DNA of 64,000 nt from Acinetobacter sp. NIPH 298. GTDB lineage: Bacteria > Pseudomonadota > Gammaproteobacteria > Pseudomonadales > Moraxellaceae. This document shows, in pieces, positions 59,753-64,000 of this stretch. Every line of letters starts with the position of its first letter. The first letter of the stretch is position 1. Below the pieces are notes generated by a model. It saw only the letters and a program-made list of their open reading frames with translations, was not told the DNA's origin and did no database searches. The stretch spans positions 62,001-126,000 of the forward strand of contig NZ_KB850054.1 of the NCBI RefSeq assembly GCF_000369505.1, written 5' to 3'. The position numbers and the translations under genes were made by a program.

Positions 59753-61428
59753 TGATGATGAATCCTATGCATCCATTTCCAGTCAAAGATCAGCGTACTG
59801 TATTGGAACACTTATCTCGTTTGAAAGCACAATTTAAAGAAATGCACCTGAATCAATTATTTGCTGCGGATGCATCACGTTTTAACAAGTTTTCAGTGGA
59901 ATACGATCAAATTGTTTTAGATTTTAGTAAACACCGGATTGATCAGCCTATTCTAGATGGATTAGTGGATTTAGCGCACAGCCAAGATTTAACGCAATGG
60001 ATCAAAAAACTATTTTCATCAGCGCAGATTAACTTCACAGAGCATCGTGCTGCGATGCATTGGGCCTTAAGGTTACCAAAAACCAGTCCAGATTTTTCTA
60101 ATATTAATCAGCATGTTCAAGCACAACTCGAGCACATGTATGCCTTGGTGGAAAAGATCCATACTGGACAATATCGTGGTGCAACAGGTGAAGTGATTCA
60201 GGATGTGGTGAATATTGGGGTGGGCGGATCTGATCTGGGTCCATTGATGGTGACGCATGCACTGTCAGATTTTAAGGTCAAGACCGCAAAACCCTTGGAT
60301 GTTCATTTTGTTTCAACCATGGATGGTAGTCAGCTTTCGGCATTACTCCATCAGCTACGTCCTGAAACGACTTTATTTATTATTTCGTCAAAATCTTTTG
60401 GTACGATTGATACGCTTTCGAATGCCGAAACGGTACGTCAATGGTTAGAAAAATCCTTGGGTACAGATGCCAAAATTCTGACCAATCATTTTATTGGGGT
60501 TTCAACCAAAGCAGAAAAAATGACGGAATGGGGAATCGCTCCTGATAAGCAATTGTTATTGTGGGATTGGGTGGGCGGTCGTTATTCACTGTGGTCATGT
60601 ATTGGTTTGCCCATCGCATTAATGATTGGTGTGGATGGGTTTAAGCAGCTTTTAGCGGGTGCTTATGCGATTGACCAACATTTCCAAACCGCACCGTTTG
60701 CTCAGAATATTCCAGTATTGATGGGGTTGTTGGGCATTTGGAATAATAATTTTCTTGATATTCAGACCCATGCTGTTTTGCCTTATGATGGTCGACTTAA
60801 GTATTTTGCCTCCTATCTACAACAATTAGAAATGGAGTCCAATGGTAAGTCAACTCAACGTAATGGTGAAAAAGTAGAAACGGCAACCTGTCCAATTGTA
60901 TGGGGTGAAGTGGGTCCAAATGCGCAGCATGCGTTCTATCAGTTGTTACATCAAGGCACACATTCGGTCAGCTGTGATTTTATTGCTCCTGTTAAACGGT
61001 ATAATGCCAATCAATTTACCTATGTCGAAAGTGCCGATGCATTGGTTGAACAGCATCATCTCGCATTATCAAATTGTTTAGCCCAATCTCGTTTATTGGC
61101 ATTTGGTAATCAGGCACTCGGAGCAGATGAACTCAGAGATTTACCCGCATATAAACAATACGAAGGCAATCAGCCAAGTTCGACCATTTTATTAAAAGAG
61201 TTGAATCCTTATAGTTTAGGTATGTTGATTGCGCTTTATGAACATAAAGTTTTTGTGCAATCTGTACTATGGAATATCAATCCATTTGATCAATGGGGCG
61301 TAGAAAAAGGCAAAGAAATCGCGAATCAGCTTTTGCCAATTTTAAACCGCGAACAAGATGATTTATCTGTATTTGATGCATCGACACAAGGTCTATTGAG
61401 AGTATTATTAGGCAAGACAGAAACTTAA
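59752..61428 (+). CDS. gpi: Glucose-6-phosphate isomerase
   Basis: A 558-residue enzyme interconverting glucose-6-phosphate and fructose-6-phosphate, linking central metabolism to capsule precursors. Family blocks: [64 protein letters not shown] (catalytic Glu region) and [15 protein letters not shown]. Three successive ATGs overlap the ugd stop (TAATGATGATG); the first is taken. Confidence 0.96.
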   Translation: MMMNPMHPFPVKDQRTVLEHLSRLKAQFKEMHLNQLFAADASRFNKFSVEYDQIVLDFSKHRIDQPILDGLVDLAHSQDLTQWIKKLFSSAQINFTEHRAAMHWALRLPKTSPDFSNINQHVQAQLEHMYALVEKIHTGQYRGATGEVIQDVVNIGVGGSDLGPLMVTHALSDFKVKTAKPLDVHFVSTMDGSQLSALLHQLRPETTLFIISSKSFGTIDTLSNAETVRQWLEKSLGTDAKILTNHFIGVSTKAEKMTEWGIAPDKQLLLWDWVGGRYSLWSCIGLPIALMIGVDGFKQLLAGAYAIDQHFQTAPFAQNIPVLMGLLGIWNNNFLDIQTHAVLPYDGRLKYFASYLQQLEMESNGKSTQRNGEKVETATCPIVWGEVGPNAQHAFYQLLHQGTHSVSCDFIAPVKRYNANQFTYVESADALVEQHHLALSNCLAQSRLLAFGNQALGADELRDLPAYKQYEGNQPSSTILLKELNPYSLGMLIALYEHKVFVQSVLWNINPFDQWGVEKGKEIANQLLPILNREQDDLSVFDASTQGLLRVLLGKTET

Positions 61429-61445
61429 AATACGATTGTGCTATA

Positions 61446-61485
61446 GAAGGAAATCTTTTGGTCTAAAAAGATTTCCTTCTTTTGT
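61446..61485. terminator. Convergent terminator between gpi and pgm
   Basis: GAAGGAAATCTTTT and AAAAGATTTCCTTC form a 14-bp perfect stem around GGTCTA, followed by TTTTG on the plus strand. It ends the K cluster 17 bases past gpi and 4 bases from the pgm stop on the other strand. Confidence 0.88.
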
Positions 61486-61488
61486 TTG

Positions 61489-62859
61489 CTAAGCTGAAAT
61501 TAAACGCGTCAACTCATCGACATAAACCTGCATTGGTTGAGGGTTTTTGTCGGCACGGCTTTCAATATTCAAGCGCAACAACGGCTCTGTATTTGATGCG
61601 CGTACATTTAAACGCCAGGCACCAAAATCAAGACTTACCCCATCAGTACGGTCGATCTGTGGATTTTGATCGGCATAATGATCAAAGATCTTTTGTACCG
61701 TTGCCTGTGTATCAGCGACTTTAAAATTGATCTCACCACTACATGGAAATTTTTCAATCATATTTTCAACGAGAGTCGAAAGTGATTGATCTGTTTCAGA
61801 AAGTAGCGCAACGGTGAGTAGCCAAGGGATCATCCCGCTATCGCAATAAGCAAAATCACGGAAATAATGATGTGCACTCATTTCGCCACCGTAAACGGCA
61901 TTGTGTTCACGCATCACATCTTTAATAAATGCATGACCAGATTTTGACTGTACTGCAATCCCTTGGTATTGATCGACAATATCAAAGGTGTTCCAAACCA
62001 GACGTGGATCATGCACGATCTTCTCACCTGATTGTTTGATCAGGAATGCTTGAGCCAATAAGCCAACGATATAATAGCCCTCAATGAACTGGCCTTTTTC
62101 ATCGAATAGGAAGCAACGGTCAAAGTCACCATCCCATGCAATCCCCATATCGGCTTGATGTTTAAGCACTGCATCACGAGTGCTGTCACGATTCTCGATC
62201 AGGATCGGATTAGGAATACCATTTGGGAATGTGCCATCTGCTTCGTGATGAATCTTAATAAATTCCACTGGAATATTGAGCTGTTGGAACTTCTGTTCGA
62301 TCGCATCAATCACATGACCAGCTGCACCGTTACCAGCATTTACCACCAATTTAAGCGGTTTAATTTTTTGTGGGTCAATATAGGTCAGTAGGTGCTCGAT
62401 GAACTCAGGCAGAATATTATAGTTTTCTGTCGTACCTTTTTGTACGACTTCAACGAACTGACCTGATTCAGCTAAGGCTTGAATCTCTTTTAAGCCTGTA
62501 TCCGCACTGATTGGACGGGCATTCTCGCGGACCAATTTCATGCCGTTGTAATCCATTGGATTATGGCTGGCAGTGATTTCAATACCGCCCTGAACATCGA
62601 GGTGGAATGCACCGAAATAGACTTCTTCAGTCCCTATCATCCCTAAATCAAGTACATTGATGCCTGCATCATTGAGACCACGAATGGTGGCTTGTTTTAA
62701 GCCTTCACTGCTTAAACGGATATCACACCCGATCACCACAGTTTTCGGTTGATAGATTTGCCCATAAGCGCGACCAATCTTATAGGCAATCTCTTCATTG
62801 AGCTCTGTACCGAGTTTGCCACGAATATCATAGGCTTTAAAGCAAGTGAGTTGTGTCAT
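61489..62859 (-). CDS. pgm: Phosphomannomutase/phosphoglucomutase
   Basis: A 456-residue alpha-D-phosphohexomutase (AlgC/ManB type) that makes glucose-1-phosphate for GalU. The phosphoserine loop is [16 protein letters not shown], the metal loop is [17 protein letters not shown], the sugar loop [19 protein letters not shown], and the phosphate loop near the end [15 protein letters not shown]. Transcribed leftward, convergent with gpi, as usual in Acinetobacter. gne1, commonly located between gpi and pgm, is absent. Confidence 0.95.
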   Translation of the reverse strand: MTQLTCFKAYDIRGKLGTELNEEIAYKIGRAYGQIYQPKTVVIGCDIRLSSEGLKQATIRGLNDAGINVLDLGMIGTEEVYFGAFHLDVQGGIEITASHNPMDYNGMKLVRENARPISADTGLKEIQALAESGQFVEVVQKGTTENYNILPEFIEHLLTYIDPQKIKPLKLVVNAGNGAAGHVIDAIEQKFQQLNIPVEFIKIHHEADGTFPNGIPNPILIENRDSTRDAVLKHQADMGIAWDGDFDRCFLFDEKGQFIEGYYIVGLLAQAFLIKQSGEKIVHDPRLVWNTFDIVDQYQGIAVQSKSGHAFIKDVMREHNAVYGGEMSAHHYFRDFAYCDSGMIPWLLTVALLSETDQSLSTLVENMIEKFPCSGEINFKVADTQATVQKIFDHYADQNPQIDRTDGVSLDFGAWRLNVRASNTEPLLRLNIESRADKNPQPMQVYVDELTRLISA

Positions 62860-62913
62860 ATTTGAAAGCGCTGTTTGTTGTTTATTAATACCTTGCAGTA
62901 TACAAAGACAGCG

Positions 62914-62951
62914 GAAAATAAAAAATGGCTGCTTCAGTTGAAACAGCCATT
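62914..62951 (-). terminator. Rho-independent terminator of the aminotransferase gene
   Basis: On the minus strand AATGGCTG and CAGCCATT pair, followed by TTTTTATTTT, 33 bases past the stop codon and upstream of pgm. Confidence 0.9.
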
Positions 62952-62983
62952 CTTAAGTAAAGAAGTGTAGATGAATTTATAAG

Positions 62984-64000
62984 TTAAGCAGATTTCGCTA
63001 AAACTTCAGCAACCGCTTTCGCAACTTTATAGACATTATTCATGTTTAAACCAGCAACGCAGATACGACCACTACGAACGAGGTAGATTGCGTATTCTTC
63101 ACGCAAGATATCCACTTGTTCAGCAGTTAAACCTGTGTAACTGAACATGCCTTTTTGATTCACCAAGTAGCTAAAGTCACGTTCTGGCAATGCTTTGGTC
63201 AGTTCATCTCTTAAGATGCTACGCATTTTAAGGATACGTTCACGCATTTCTTTAACTTCATCTTGCCACTGTTGGTTTAGCTCAGCGTCATTTAACACTT
63301 GATCCACTAACCATGCACCTGTTGTTGGTGGGCTAGAGTAGATACGACGAACCGTTGCTTTCAACTGACCAAATGTGCATTTTGCTGCTTCTGCATCATC
63401 ACAAACGAAAGTCAAACCACCAACACGCTCACCGTAAAGCGAGAAGATTTTAGAGAATGAGTTGCTGACGATGAAGTTTAAACCAGATTGATCTAGGGCA
63501 CGGATTGCATAGGCATCTTGTTCCATACCATCGCCAAAACCTTGGTAGGCGATGTCTAGGAATGGAATCAAATTACCTTGTTTTAATACCGCAATCACTT
63601 GATCCCATTGTGCTGGATTCAAATCCGCACCTGTTGGGTTATGACAGCAAGGGTGTAACAACACAATGCTTTGTTCAGGTAGTGTTTTCAGCGTAGACAA
63701 CATGCCATCAAAATCGACACCACGCGTTTCAGCATCGAAGTATGGATAGAAATTACTTTTGATGCCTGCACCATTGAAGATGGCAACATGGTTATCCCAA
63801 GTCGGTTGACTCACCCAAACTTCTGAATTTGGAAAATATGTTTTTAGAAAGTCAGCACCGACTTTCAATGCACCTGATCCACCCAATGTTTGAATCGTCG
63901 CAACACGACCTTGTTGAATTGCTGGGCTATTTGCGCCAAACAATAAGGCTTGAATCGCTTCACGGTAAGGTTTGAAACCTTCCATTGGAAGATAAAGCTT
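62984..64000 (-). CDS. tyrB: Aromatic-amino-acid/aspartate aminotransferase, 5' end outside the window
   Basis: A class I (fold type I) PLP aminotransferase; the visible 338 residues lack about 60 N-terminal ones, and the frame stays open to the window edge ([15 protein letters not shown]). Landmarks: [69 protein letters not shown] (PLP lysine) and [14 protein letters not shown] with the carboxylate-binding arginine. In A. baumannii this gene lies beyond lldPRD-dld; here it follows pgm directly. Confidence 0.92.
   Translation of the reverse strand, partial: KLYLPMEGFKPYREAIQALLFGANSPAIQQGRVATIQTLGGSGALKVGADFLKTYFPNSEVWVSQPTWDNHVAIFNGAGIKSNFYPYFDAETRGVDFDGMLSTLKTLPEQSIVLLHPCCHNPTGADLNPAQWDQVIAVLKQGNLIPFLDIAYQGFGDGMEQDAYAIRALDQSGLNFIVSNSFSKIFSLYGERVGGLTFVCDDAEAAKCTFGQLKATVRRIYSSPPTTGAWLVDQVLNDAELNQQWQDEVKEMRERILKMRSILRDELTKALPERDFSYLVNQKGMFSYTGLTAEQVDILREEYAIYLVRSGRICVAGLNMNNVYKVAKAVAEVLAKSA

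Overview
The window is a chromosomal segment of an Acinetobacter species. The evidence is the low-GC coding style, Acinetobacter-type 23S/5S rRNA, the FMNH2-dependent ssu operon, the ampD-murJ-fklB-fkpA-wzc order, and a capsule (K) locus bounded by fkpA/wzc on one side and galU-ugd-gpi-pgm on the other. I cannot name the species. It is not the standard A. baumannii arrangement, because gne1 and the lld lactate genes are missing from the right flank of the K locus.

Layout. 1-3170: the 3' end of an rRNA operon (23S lacking its 5' end, 5S, terminator). 3.2-9.7 kb, minus strand: a DJ-1/PfpI protein, an FMN reductase, then ribF-ileS-lspA-fkpB. 9.8-12.3 kb, plus strand: a TDT transporter, a nucleosidase-like protein and an orphan immunity-like gene. 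12.4-18.1 kb, minus strand: a RutR-like regulator and the sulfonate operon ssuA-ssuA-ssuD-ssuC-ssuB. 18.4-22.6 kb, minus strand: argA, an RcnB-like protein, and ubiG-mupP-yciK. 23-27.6 kb: dsbA, two TetR regulators, and a divergent ferredoxin reductase/fatty acid desaturase pair with a four-box operator. 27.7-35 kb: rph, a small lipoprotein plus phosphocholine-type phospholipase C behind tandem Pho boxes, nadC, ampD, murJ, and two FKBP isomerases.

36.2-62.9 kb is the capsule locus. wza-wzb-wzc (export and tyrosine-kinase control) run leftwards. A long rightward cluster carries wzx, a TupA-like ATP-grasp gene, a canonical UDP-glucose dehydrogenase, three glycosyltransferases, wzy, fnlA-fnlB-fnlC (UDP-L-FucNAc), a WbuB/WbjE-like transferase, a 4-ketoreductase, an ItrB/WbpL-type initiating transferase, a shortened PglD-like acyltransferase and gdr. 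It ends in galU, a ugd homologue lacking the catalytic cysteine, and gpi, convergent with pgm. From fnlA to gdr the order matches Pseudomonas aeruginosa O11 wbjBCDEF-wbpL-wbpM, apart from the one inserted acyltransferase gene. I infer a K unit that starts with D-FucNAc (or D-QuiNAc), carries L-FucNAc, and probably contains glucuronic acid that the ATP-grasp enzyme may amidate or aminoacylate. An aromatic/aspartate aminotransferase runs off the right edge.

The points most worth a second look are: four desaturase operator boxes at an exact 19-bp period; four PhoB half-sites at an exact 11-bp period before the phospholipase; a 16-codon leader ORF coupled to wzx by an ATGA overlap; two G8 tracts inside capsule genes; the cysteine-less Ugd alongside a canonical one; and a cluster of intergenic palindromes upstream of dsbA. 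I saw no CRISPR array, insertion sequence, prophage, defence island or tRNA gene.
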